This document shows, in pieces, positions 22,176 to 31,246 of a DNA stretch of 64,000 bases. Within the stretch, counting starts at the first letter, position 1, and the number at the start of each line of letters is the position of its first letter. Where the stretch lies: assembly GCA_903898785.1 (NCBI GenBank), contig CAIUGU010000244.1, positions 1 through 64,000 of the forward strand. The letters are read 5' to 3'. Both the position numbers and the translations under genes were made by a program. The notes beneath the pieces are model-generated. The model was given only the letters and a program-made list of their open reading frames with translations. It searched no databases and was not told the origin of the DNA. Source of the DNA: an uncultured Pseudomonadota bacterium (GTDB lineage Bacteria; Pseudomonadota; Gammaproteobacteria; Steroidobacterales; Steroidobacteraceae).

Positions 22176-24443
22176 ATGAACCCCGCGGAAACCCTTTCCT
22201 CGTTGGTGGTGCCACCGCCGCTGCAGGTGCAGGCAACGCCCACCTCCCTCGACCCGTATGGGCAGCTGATCAAGATGCTGCTGCCGCGGGCGCTGTGCAT
22301 CGCGATCTACGACCGGACCGGTTTGCCGCTCTGGTTCTCCGACGGCTGCGACGGTCCCGACCTGCACCAGTTCGTCGAACACGCGCTTACTGCATCCGCT
22401 GCTCCCGGCAGTCCCGACGCCGACGGTTTCGCCCGCAGCCTGGATGGCATGGCCGCCTACGTATGCATCCTCCGCGATGAGTCGAGGCAGGTACTCGGCA
22501 TCACTGCGCTCTCCTGTCGCGAGACCGCGAGCGGCGAGCAAAGACCCTTTACGCTGATCCACGGGCTGTTGCGGCCGGTGCTCGAGATCCTCGGTCGCGA
22601 GCTTGCCAATCAGGACAGCATCCAGGACCTGCAAAGACACCTGTCGGTGCGCGACCAGGACCTCGAACTGCTGCTGGGTACGACCGGTTCGGCGAACGAC
22701 CACGACGCGGACGACTTCGGCAAGCTGGTGCAGCATTGCGTTGCGCACCTCGGTTGCTCGCTGGATGCCTTGCTCATTCCCGAGCGCAGCATCGCGGTCT
22801 GCCGCACGGCAACCGATGTTCCGCCGGGCACCGGAGCGGAAGTGCTTACTCGCGCGCACCGCCAGCTGCTGACATGGTCACAGCTGCATCGCCGGACGTT
22901 CTTGCTCAACACCGCAGACGACGTCAACGCTCTGACGAAAGTGCCCTACAAGGTGCTCTCCTGCCCGGTGTGGCAGGGGACGCAGCGTGTGGCAGGCATC
23001 CTGGTGCTCTTCAAGGCCCATTCGGCAGCGGGATTCGACTTGCGGCAGGTGCGGATCGTCGAATTGCTCGCGCGACGCGTGACGTCCGTGCTGCAGAACT
23101 CCTACGATTCCGCCACCGGGCTGCTGACCCGGCCGGCTTTCGAGAAGCGAGCCCTCGCCGCCATGGCAGGGTGCGAACCGCAGACCGGACACTGCGTGAT
23201 CTACATCGATATCGACCGGCTGCACGTGTTGAACGAGAACCACGGCATGCACGTGGGCGACGACGTCATCGTGCGTATCGCGGACACGATCCGGCGCAGC
23301 ATGGCCCCCCGGATGCTCGCGGCGCGCATTTCCGGCGATCGCTTTGCAGTCTTCCTCAGCGACTGCACGCTGCGCGCGGCAGTCCAGCTTTCCGAAACGC
23401 TGCGAGACGGCATCTCGCGCCTGGGGCATGTCGTCGACGACAAGCATCTCGACGTTTCAGCGAGTTTCGGTGTTGCCAGTGTCGAGCCTGCCAAGAACCC
23501 GCTGGCTCATGCGCTTGCGGCCGCGGAGATCGCCTGCAAGGCCGCCAAGGACCGCGGGCGCGGCCGCGTCGAAGCCTACGAGGACGCAGACAAGAGCATC
23601 ATCCGCCGCTATGAGGACGTGATGCTGGTAGGCACCTTGCGTGAAGCGCTCGCCAACAACCTCTTCAGGCTCGAAGCGCAGCCCCTGGTCGCCCTGGCAG
23701 AGGGACAGCGCGGGCACCGCTTCGAACTGCTGCTTCGCATGATCGATGCCACCGGCGAAAGCATCGCACCGGCGAAGTTCCTGTCGGCAGCGGAGCGGTA
23801 CCAGCTGGCCCCGGACATCGATCGATGGGTCGTCCAGTACGTACTCGAGACCTTGTCGCCGCACGCCGCGAAGCTCGCCGCCATCGGCGCGCACTTTGCC
23901 GTCAACATCTCCGGTCAATCGATCGGCGATGACGACTTTCCCACCTTCCTCGAGCGCCAGTTGCGAGCGCACGGGCTGCCGCCGGCACTGATCTCTTTCG
24001 AGCTGACCGAGACGGCGGCGGTGACGAACATCGTGCGGGCCGAAGCGCTGATACGGCGGCTCAGGGACCTCGGCCACGAAATCGCGCTCGACGACTTTGG
24101 TCGCGGGCTGTCGTCACTGACCTACCTCAAGACACTGCCCGTCTCCTACCTCAAGATCGACGGCGATCTGGTCCGCGACGTGATCGCGAGCTCGAGGTCA
24201 CAGGCAATGGTCAGCGCGATCGTGCAGCTGGCCAGGGCCATGGGCCTCCGCACGACCGCCGAGTGCATCGAGAGTGACGGGATCCGCACCGTCGTCGCCG
24301 GACTGGGCGTGGACTTCGGTCAAGGCTACGCCCTTGGCCGGCCCCGCCCTATCGAACAGGTCCTGCATGAACTGGCTTCACCGGGCCGTGACGACACGTC
24401 GATCATCGACACGCCCCCTGCGCGCCTTCACGCCGCGCGGTAA
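22176..24443 (+). CDS. GAF-like/GGDEF/EAL c-di-GMP signalling protein with degenerate GGDEF motif (SGDRF)
   Basis: RISGDRFAVFLSD, FELLLRM (EAL-motif equivalent), ISFELTET, LDDFGRGLSSLTYLKTLPVSYLKIDGDLV. Confidence 0.88.
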   Translation: MNPAETLSSLVVPPPLQVQATPTSLDPYGQLIKMLLPRALCIAIYDRTGLPLWFSDGCDGPDLHQFVEHALTASAAPGSPDADGFARSLDGMAAYVCILRDESRQVLGITALSCRETASGEQRPFTLIHGLLRPVLEILGRELANQDSIQDLQRHLSVRDQDLELLLGTTGSANDHDADDFGKLVQHCVAHLGCSLDALLIPERSIAVCRTATDVPPGTGAEVLTRAHRQLLTWSQLHRRTFLLNTADDVNALTKVPYKVLSCPVWQGTQRVAGILVLFKAHSAAGFDLRQVRIVELLARRVTSVLQNSYDSATGLLTRPAFEKRALAAMAGCEPQTGHCVIYIDIDRLHVLNENHGMHVGDDVIVRIADTIRRSMAPRMLAARISGDRFAVFLSDCTLRAAVQLSETLRDGISRLGHVVDDKHLDVSASFGVASVEPAKNPLAHALAAAEIACKAAKDRGRGRVEAYEDADKSIIRRYEDVMLVGTLREALANNLFRLEAQPLVALAEGQRGHRFELLLRMIDATGESIAPAKFLSAAERYQLAPDIDRWVVQYVLETLSPHAAKLAAIGAHFAVNISGQSIGDDDFPTFLERQLRAHGLPPALISFELTETAAVTNIVRAEALIRRLRDLGHEIALDDFGRGLSSLTYLKTLPVSYLKIDGDLVRDVIASSRSQAMVSAIVQLARAMGLRTTAECIESDGIRTVVAGLGVDFGQGYALGRPRPIEQVLHELASPGRDDTSIIDTPPARLHAAR

Positions 24444-24523
24444 GGGGCCGCTGCGACCGGCTCTGACCGCACCTGCTGCTGCGTGTACCATGGGGCCTTG
24501 GCAAAGGCGCTAGCGAGCAGGTG

Positions 24524-25555
24524 ATGGATCCGATCTCCCGCATACCGGCAGGCAGCCGGCTGACAATCCGAACCCTTCTCTTCCTGGAACTGCTGGGTCT
24601 GATCCTTGGCACGGCGACGTTCGCCCTGGATCCCCTCAACTTCATCCATCCCTGGATCGCGATCGCAGCACTGCTGTGGATGGCGGTTGCGGCGCTGCTT
24701 GCGCGCGCCCTGCCCTGGTTGCGAAACCGGATGGCGATTGGGCATTCCTTCGAAGTGTTTGCGTTGTTCGTCTTCGCCGTGTTGCTGACCACGTCGACGG
24801 GCGCGACCAGCAGTCCCTTCCTGTCGCTGTATGCACTCCCGGTCATCGCCAGTGCGCTCCTGTGGAAGCCATGGCAGGTCCTGGTACTCGCTGCCGTCGC
24901 CGTGGCCGTGACTCTGGTCCAGAGCGGCTTGCTGGATTCGATGAACGACATGTATTTCCTGACCACCGCGGCGATCGTGCTGAACGTCCTCGCACCGGCG
25001 GTTGCAGCAGCGCTGCTGCTCGCCGGGGTGCGTGCGAAGATGGGCGCTACCGAGCACAGGATCAACGAACTCGCCGCCACCGACAGCATGACGGGGTTGC
25101 TGAACCTGCAGGCGTTCGAGCAGCTCACCGAGCACCATCACCGCGAGTCCGAGAGATCAGGGCAGGGCTACAGCCTGCTCGTCCTGGGGATTGACGGGTT
25201 GCGGCAAGTAAACGAATCGCTCGGCCACGACGCCGGCAGCCAGACGATCATCGCGGTCGCCAAGGCTATCGGTCGGTCGATCCGCACGACCGACCGGGCG
25301 GCGAGAATGGGCGGCGACGTTTTCGTCGTGCTGCTGAGCGGGGCAGACCAGGCGACGGCCAACGGGATCGCCCAGCGAATCCGCAACAATGTCTATAACG
25401 GGACGCTGCAGGTCGAGAACCGCATGGTACGCGCGACGGTCAGCATCGGCGTCGCCACGTATCCGAAAGACGAGCAGAGCCCAAAGGCCTTGATGATCCT
25501 TGCAGACCAGCGCATGGAGCAGGACAAGGCCTTGCGTCGGCCATCCGCGCGCTGA
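24524..25555 (+). CDS. Membrane GGDEF-domain protein with altered motif (GGDVF)
   Basis: Multiple N-terminal TM helices; TDSMTGLLNLQAFEQL; RAARMGGDVFVVLLSGAD; SIGVATYP. Confidence 0.87.
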   Translation: MDPISRIPAGSRLTIRTLLFLELLGLILGTATFALDPLNFIHPWIAIAALLWMAVAALLARALPWLRNRMAIGHSFEVFALFVFAVLLTTSTGATSSPFLSLYALPVIASALLWKPWQVLVLAAVAVAVTLVQSGLLDSMNDMYFLTTAAIVLNVLAPAVAAALLLAGVRAKMGATEHRINELAATDSMTGLLNLQAFEQLTEHHHRESERSGQGYSLLVLGIDGLRQVNESLGHDAGSQTIIAVAKAIGRSIRTTDRAARMGGDVFVVLLSGADQATANGIAQRIRNNVYNGTLQVENRMVRATVSIGVATYPKDEQSPKALMILADQRMEQDKALRRPSAR

Positions 25556-25582
25556 GCGCATCGCCAGCGGTCTGCTCCTGTC

Positions 25583-26431
25583 ATGCGAACACGTCTGCTT
25601 AAGGGGTTTGTCGTCGTGTTCGTTGCCGTCACTGCTGGATGCAGGACGGACGACGTGGCGCAGCCCGCCGATTCGCTTCCGCAGCCCCCACCAGAAGTGG
25701 CACGACTGCTCGATGCGTTGCGAAGGGACATGGTCGTCGTGCCACAGGGTCACTTCCAGATGGGAAGCTCCTCAGGGCAGGGAGAGGATGAACAGCCCGT
25801 CCATGCCGTCTCCGTACCTGCCTTCCTCTTGTCCCGCTACGAAGTGACCGCGGCCCAGTATGCGTCGTTCGAGCAGGCAACCGGACGTTCGCCGGCGGGC
25901 AGCGCACCGGTCGGTGGAAACCATCCGGCGGCCAACGTCAGCTGGGACGATGCGGGCGCATTCATCGACTGGCTGAACGGGTTTGGCGGACTGAAGTACC
26001 GCTTGCCGAGCGAAGCCGAGTGGGAGTACGCCGCTCGCGGCGGTTCGGCCAAGCGTTACTGGTGGGGCGAGGCGTTCGAGGCGGGCTTCCTCAATGGTTC
26101 GGGCCTGAGGGGCGCGGATCGCTGGGCGGAAACAGCACCCGTGGATAGCCTTTCGCCCAATGGCTACGGCCTCTACCACGTCCTTGGAAACGTCTGGGAG
26201 TGGACGGCAGACTGCTATCTTCCGGACTATGAGGGTGCGCCGGACGACGGCTCCGCCCGTCGGGGCGAAGAGGCTTGCGGCCGGGTGCTGCGAGGAGGAA
26301 GCTGGAGCGACACGCCCGTGTGGTTGCGGACATCGACCCGAAACTGGTTCGACCGCACAGAGCGCTTCGACTACGTGGGTTTTCGCCTCGCGGCGGATCT
26401 CGTGTCCATGACGGCAGGAGAGGGACGATGA
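25583..26431 (+). CDS. SUMF1/formylglycine-generating-enzyme-fold lipoprotein
   Basis: Lipobox VAVTAGC; MVVVPQGHFQMGS, YEVTAAQYASF, RLPSEAEWEYAARGG, GLYHVLGNVWEWTADCY, RVLRGGSW. Confidence 0.9.
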   Translation: MRTRLLKGFVVVFVAVTAGCRTDDVAQPADSLPQPPPEVARLLDALRRDMVVVPQGHFQMGSSSGQGEDEQPVHAVSVPAFLLSRYEVTAAQYASFEQATGRSPAGSAPVGGNHPAANVSWDDAGAFIDWLNGFGGLKYRLPSEAEWEYAARGGSAKRYWWGEAFEAGFLNGSGLRGADRWAETAPVDSLSPNGYGLYHVLGNVWEWTADCYLPDYEGAPDDGSARRGEEACGRVLRGGSWSDTPVWLRTSTRNWFDRTERFDYVGFRLAADLVSMTAGEGR

Positions 26432-26802
26432 TGGGATTCCTGATGCGCGCGGCCATCGTGGCCTTGGGTCTTTGGCTCGCGACGAAGATTTTTTCCGGGC
26501 TGCATTTCGCCTCACCCGGCGTCCTGATCGCGGCAGCCCTGCTGCTCGGCCTCGTGAACGCGGTCGTTCGCCCCATCGCGATCATCCTCACGTTCCCCCT
26601 GACGCTGGTGACGCTCGGGTTCTTCCTGCTCGTGGTGAACGCCGCAATGCTGGGACTGGTCGCACTGATACTGGATGGCTTCTCCATTGCGGGCTTCTGG
26701 ACCGCCGTCGGCGGATCCGTCGTGGTCAGCATCACGTCCTGGCTGGCTTCCGGGCTCATCGGCAACAACGGCCGATTCGAAGTCATGGTGATCCGGAAAT
26801 AG
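26428..26802 (+). CDS. Phage-holin-family/DUF360-type small membrane protein
   Basis: AAALLLGLVNAVVRPIAIILTFPLTLVTLGFFLLVVNAAMLGLVALILDGFSIAGFW; ATGA overlap with upstream gene. Confidence 0.8.
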   Translation: MMGFLMRAAIVALGLWLATKIFSGLHFASPGVLIAAALLLGLVNAVVRPIAIILTFPLTLVTLGFFLLVVNAAMLGLVALILDGFSIAGFWTAVGGSVVVSITSWLASGLIGNNGRFEVMVIRK

Positions 26803-26819
26803 TCGCGGCGTCCGCGCGG

Positions 26820-28346
26820 TCAGTTGACCCCGTGCATTCCCCGTCGCAGCAGCGGCGAGATGATGATCATCACAACGCCCACCCCGAGCCCGATCCAGAA
26901 CAACAACCCGAACAGGCCCGTGTAAGTTGCCAGCTGCGTCGCGATGGCGACGCTCTCGCCCGGGGCAGACTCGATGGCCGCGATCTTGGAGATCTGCGCA
27001 GCCAGGTTCTCGGAGTAGGCGGTCGCGAGGAACCAGGCGCCCATCATCAAGCCGACAACCCGCGGCACCGACAGCTTGGTCACGGCTGACAGGCCAACGG
27101 GGGAGAGGCACAGTTCTCCTGTCGTATGCAGCAGGTAGGCGAGGACAAGCCAGAGCAACGCGACGTGCCCGGTAGCATCGGGAAACTGGCTACCGAAGAC
27201 CAGCGCACCGAAGCCGAGACCGGCCTGCATGATCCCGAGGCCGAACTTCACCGGCGTCGACGGCTCCAGGCCGCGCGCCGCCAGCTTGATCCAGAGCCAC
27301 GCGAAGACGGGCGCCAGCAGCATGATGAACAGCGAATTGAAGGCCCCGAGCTGCGACGCGTTCAGTTGCATGCCCAGCACCTCCCGGTCGACCACGCGGT
27401 CAGCGAACAATGTCATCGATGCGGACGCCTGTTCAAACAGCGCCCAGAACACGACGGTCGAGAAAATCAGGATGATGAGGACCACCATGCGCTGGCGCTC
27501 CACCGGCGTGCAGTCCTTCAGGAACCATACGAGCCCGAGCAACAGGATGACGGACAGTGAAACGAGCAGCGTGTGGACGACGGGGCTGCGCTGCAGCAGC
27601 CACCAGACGGCAGCGAGGCTCACGAAGGCACCGAGATAGATCAGGGTTTCGCGCGACAAGCCGGGCAGTACCCTCGCCCGGAGTGCGACGGGATCGTGGG
27701 GCTCTGCGATGCCGTGCAGGAACTTCTGGCCCCAGGAGAAGGTGATGAGTCCCACCAGCATGCCGATGCCCGCCGCGCCGAAGCCGTAGCTCCAGCCGAA
27801 CGTCTCGCCAAGCCAGCCGCAGAGCAGCGTCGCGGTGAACGCGCCGATATTGATGCCCATGTAGAAGATCGTGAACGCCGAGTCGCGTCGCGGGTCCTTT
27901 TCCGAATAGAGCCTGCCGACGATCGTCGAGATGTTCGGTTTCAGGAACCCGACACCCACGGCAATCAGCGACAGCGACAGGTAGAACACCTGCAGCGCCG
28001 CCGTATCCCGGACAACCACACCATCTACGAGCCGCGCTGCCTCGCCCTCGAATGCCATACCGAAGTGACCGAGGATCAGCAGGATGCCGCCGAACATCAC
28101 GGCCTTGCGCATGCCGAGGTACCGGTCCGCCAGCAGGCCGCCGATGACCGGCAGCGCATAGGCGAGGCCGGCGTAGGCCCCGAGGATGTTCAGGCCGTCG
28201 ACGTCCTTGAACAGGTGGTACTTGGTGAGGTACAGCAGCAGCAGGAAGCGCATTCCGTAGAAGGAAAAGCGCTCCCACAGCTCCGTGGCAAAGCAGATGT
28301 ACAGGCCCTTGGGGTGACCAAACAGTTCGTCGCTGGCGCTATTCAT
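26820..28346 (-). CDS. POT/PTR-family proton-dependent oligopeptide transporter (MFS)
   Basis: FGHPKGLYICFATELWERFSFYGMRFLLLLYLTKY; GVGFLKPNISTIVGRLY; DSAFTIFYMGINIGAFTATLLCGWLGE. Confidence 0.95.
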   Translation of the reverse strand: MNSASDELFGHPKGLYICFATELWERFSFYGMRFLLLLYLTKYHLFKDVDGLNILGAYAGLAYALPVIGGLLADRYLGMRKAVMFGGILLILGHFGMAFEGEAARLVDGVVVRDTAALQVFYLSLSLIAVGVGFLKPNISTIVGRLYSEKDPRRDSAFTIFYMGINIGAFTATLLCGWLGETFGWSYGFGAAGIGMLVGLITFSWGQKFLHGIAEPHDPVALRARVLPGLSRETLIYLGAFVSLAAVWWLLQRSPVVHTLLVSLSVILLLGLVWFLKDCTPVERQRMVVLIILIFSTVVFWALFEQASASMTLFADRVVDREVLGMQLNASQLGAFNSLFIMLLAPVFAWLWIKLAARGLEPSTPVKFGLGIMQAGLGFGALVFGSQFPDATGHVALLWLVLAYLLHTTGELCLSPVGLSAVTKLSVPRVVGLMMGAWFLATAYSENLAAQISKIAAIESAPGESVAIATQLATYTGLFGLLFWIGLGVGVVMIIISPLLRRGMHGVN

Positions 28347-28438
28347 TGAGATCGGCCGATCCTTGCCGCGCATCGGATCCCGCGCGGGTTAGTCCAGTTC
28401 AACGTTTGCGACTGCCGGCCCCTTGAACGAGGCGACCT

Positions 28439-29224
28439 TCAAGTGCCGGCGCTTTCCTGCTCTTCCTTCCTGCGTTCGGCCAGTTTTTCCTTGAGCAGAA
28501 ATTTGGATGCAATGATGCCGAGTTCATACAGCAGGTACATCGGGACCGCCATGAAGCTCTGCGAAATGGCGTCCGGCGGCGTCAGGAACGCGGCGATGAT
28601 GAAGATGCCAAGCAGCACATAGCCGCGATTACTGCTCATTGTTTCGACCTTGACCAGCCCGGTCCATGCGAGCAGCACCGTCGCGACGGGGATCTCGAAG
28701 GCGATGCCGAACGCCATGAAGAGCAGCAGCACGAAGTCCAGGTAGCTGGATATGTCCGTCATCATCCGCACGCCGACGGGACCCGTACTCGTCAGGAAAT
28801 TGAACATCAGCGGAAAGACCACGAAGTACGCGAAGGCGACGCCGAGGTAGAACAGGACGATGCTCGACACGAGCAGCGGAATCGCAAAGCGCTTCTCGTG
28901 GCGGTAGAGCCCGGGGGAGACGAAGGCCCAGATCTGGTACAGGACATAGGGCATCGCCAGGAACAGACTCGACATCAGCGCCAGTTTGAGCGGCGCCATG
29001 AAGGGGGAGATCAGGCTGGTCGCGATCATCGACGTATCGGCCGGCAGCTTGCTGATCAGCGGCTGGGCGACCAGCGTGAACAGCTCGTTGGAAAAGAAGG
29101 CCAGCGGCAGGAAGATGACGCCGATCGCGATGACGGCCCTTACCAGCCTGTCGCGCAGCTCAAGGAGGTGGGAGATCAGGGAACCTTCGGCCAGATTCTC
29201 CCGGGCATCGCCTGGGTCACTCAT
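28439..29224 (-). CDS. tatC: Sec-independent translocase TatC
   Basis: LISHLLELRDRLVRAVIAIGV; ALMSSLFLAMPYVLYQIWAFVSPGLYRHEKR. Confidence 0.98.
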   Translation of the reverse strand: MSDPGDARENLAEGSLISHLLELRDRLVRAVIAIGVIFLPLAFFSNELFTLVAQPLISKLPADTSMIATSLISPFMAPLKLALMSSLFLAMPYVLYQIWAFVSPGLYRHEKRFAIPLLVSSIVLFYLGVAFAYFVVFPLMFNFLTSTGPVGVRMMTDISSYLDFVLLLFMAFGIAFEIPVATVLLAWTGLVKVETMSSNRGYVLLGIFIIAAFLTPPDAISQSFMAVPMYLLYELGIIASKFLLKEKLAERRKEEQESAGT

Positions 29225-29579
29225 TGCTCGGCTTCAAGGCAGGGTCCGCAATGCTGCTGTCGGCGGGAGCCACAGTGGCTGCCGCCGCCGGAGCGGGTTC
29301 GGTCGGTTCGGGTGCGGCAGCAGCCTCGGGAGGTGGCCAGACGGGAGGCGAGCCTGCCGGTTCCGGCTTGGCTGCAGTCTCGCCCTTGCCATGGGCGGTA
29401 CGCTGTTCCTGGAAGCTCACTTCCTGGTCCAGCTGCGCCCGCAGCTGGCGCGCCATGGACTTGGCTCTCCCCGTCCAGCGGCCGATCTGGGCCGCAAGCT
29501 TCGGCAGCTTTTCGGGCCCAAGCACGAGCAACGCCAGACCCAGGATCAGGATGATCTCGGTAAAGCCGACCTCGAACAT
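29217..29579 (-). CDS. tatB: Sec-independent translocase TatB
   Basis: MFEVGFTEIILILGLALLVLGPEKLPKLAAQIGRWTGRAKSMARQLRAQLDQE. Confidence 0.95.
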   Translation of the reverse strand: MFEVGFTEIILILGLALLVLGPEKLPKLAAQIGRWTGRAKSMARQLRAQLDQEVSFQEQRTAHGKGETAAKPEPAGSPPVWPPPEAAAAPEPTEPAPAAAATVAPADSSIADPALKPSNE

Positions 29580-29600
29580 GGCAGCCCTTCAGCCCGCAGT

Positions 29601-29840
29601 TCAGCTGTTGGCTGACTTGTTGCTGGACTTGGAAGCCGGGGTCGATTCGAAGTCCGCGTCGGGCGTCGACGGCGCCTTCAGCTGCTTGCTCGATTCCTCG
29701 GTCTCGCCTTCGTCGACTGCCTTCTTGAAGCCCTTCACTGCCGCGCCGAGGTCGGAACCAATCGTGCGCAGGCGCTTGGCGCCAAAAATCAGCAGGGCAA
29801 TCGCCAGGATGATCAGGAGCTCTCGAAAGCCGATGCCCAT
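29601..29840 (-). CDS. tatA: Sec-independent translocase TatA
   Basis: [42 protein letters not shown]. Confidence 0.95.
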   Translation of the reverse strand: MGIGFRELLIILAIALLIFGAKRLRTIGSDLGAAVKGFKKAVDEGETEESSKQLKAPSTPDADFESTPASKSSNKSANS

Positions 29841-29960
29841 TAGGTTCTCTCCAAACTGGATTGAGGTAGAGGCGGAATCATACGCCAAATGATCAAGCAG
29901 AACGTCAAGGGGGTGTGCGGCGCCTCCCAGTCCCGGGACACCCTCGAATCCCGGTGGCCG

Positions 29961-30404
29961 TCAGTTCCTGGCCTGCAGCCAGAACGTGACCGGGCCGTCG
30001 TTCGTCAGGCGGACCTCCATATGGGCGCCAAAAACGCCGGTCGCCACAATCCCGATGCGCTGGCGGGCGCACGCCACGAGGTGGTCGAAGCGTTGCCGAC
30101 CCTGCTCCGGCGTGGCTGCGGTACTGAAGCCCGGGCGCCGACCTTTCGATGTCTCCGCCGCCAGCGTGAATTGCGGGACCAGCAACAGGCCCCCCTGCCG
30201 TTCAAGCAAGTCCAGATTCATCCGTCCGGACTCATCTGAGAAGACCCGGTAGGTCACGATTCGTTCCAGCAGCTTCTCGGCGACTGTGTCCGTATCGTCC
30301 TTCTCGACCCCGATCAATACCAGGAGTCCTCCACCAATGGCTCCGACCGTGTTGCCAGCGACCCTGACTTCCGCTTCCGTCACCCGCTGCAGCAGTCCGA
30401 TCAC
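29961..30404 (-). CDS. dtd: D-aminoacyl-tRNA deacylase (likely GTG start at 30404)
   Basis: VIGLLQRVTEAEVRVAGNTVGAIGGGLLVLIGVEKDD; GRMNLDLLERQGGLLLVPQFTLAAET. Confidence 0.96.
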   Translation of the reverse strand: MIGLLQRVTEAEVRVAGNTVGAIGGGLLVLIGVEKDDTDTVAEKLLERIVTYRVFSDESGRMNLDLLERQGGLLLVPQFTLAAETSKGRRPGFSTAATPEQGRQRFDHLVACARQRIGIVATGVFGAHMEVRLTNDGPVTFWLQARN

Positions 30405-30634
30405 TGGCCCTCCCACCCGAGGTTGGCCTTCGAGGTCTCCGAATAATCCCACCCATATCTATCTTCTTGACTAATCATGGCTAAAATTTAAAAAAAAGTT
30501 CACAAAATTCATAATAATTTCCACATGCGCTTATAGATGGCGGGCTCGTCCCATACAGAACCATTTCAGGGACGGAATCGCTTAGTGGGCGGCAGCCAAG
30601 CGCAGAAAGCGACGTAGAGTGGGAGAATTTACCC

Positions 30635-30669
30635 AAAAAATGCGCGAAGAATAGCCAACATTCGCGCAT
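30635..30669 (-). terminator. Intrinsic terminator on the minus strand after the TPR lipoprotein gene
   Basis: ATGCGCGAA (30640-30648) pairs perfectly with TTCGCGCAT (30661-30669); on the minus strand the stem runs into a T-tract. Confidence 0.75.
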
Positions 30670-30685
30670 ACGAACCCCGGTGCGC

Positions 30686-31246
30686 CTAATTTGGCGTCAG
30701 TGCATCCGCCCTGACTTCCGCATCTCGGGCTTCCTGAACCCGCTTGCGGGCGCGGTAAGACTCGGCAATCAGTCGCCAAGCCGTGGATTGGCTGCGGGGG
30801 TCGCCCGCGGCCAGCGACAGGGCCTTGCGGGCCATGTTTTCGGCTTGGGCGAAATTGCCCTCTGCCTGCCGTACCTTGCCCATTTCGATCCAGAGTTGAG
30901 CGCTGTCCGGCTCGATCCGGAGTGCCCGCTCGAGGTTTGCCGCTGCGACGGCATAGTTGCCCGCAGCAACTTGTGTCTGCGCCTGGGCGACCAGAGTCCG
31001 GGCAGCCGGGTTCAATGCCCTGGCTCGCACGGGCGGTGGGCGCGGAGGCTCCGGGGCGGGTTGAACGACGGGAGCCGGCGGCGGCTCTTCAATCGGCGGC
31101 GCGCTCTCAACGGGAGGCGGGACCACGACCGGGGTCGGCGGCGGAGGAGGAGGCGAATAAGGCGCTGGCAACGCGCAGCCTGCGAGCACCGCCATCGCCA
31201 CGACGACGGACCCGGCAAGAAGCGGTTTGCTGGGGGGCAGCTTCAT
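30686..31246 (-). CDS. Proline-rich outer-membrane TPR lipoprotein, LpoP-like candidate PBP1b activator
   Basis: Lipobox VLAGC, long Pro-rich linker, TPR-like repeats; ATGA start/stop overlap with mrcB. Confidence 0.75.
   Translation of the reverse strand: MKLPPSKPLLAGSVVVAMAVLAGCALPAPYSPPPPPPTPVVVPPPVESAPPIEEPPPAPVVQPAPEPPRPPPVRARALNPAARTLVAQAQTQVAAGNYAVAAANLERALRIEPDSAQLWIEMGKVRQAEGNFAQAENMARKALSLAAGDPRSQSTAWRLIAESYRARKRVQEARDAEVRADALTPN

Noticed and set aside
30481-30669. 62-aa minus-strand ORF in the AT-rich spacer (MRECWLFFAHFLGKF...)
   Set aside because: Its start overlaps the minus-strand terminator hairpin and the translation resembles no family I recognise; treated as non-coding
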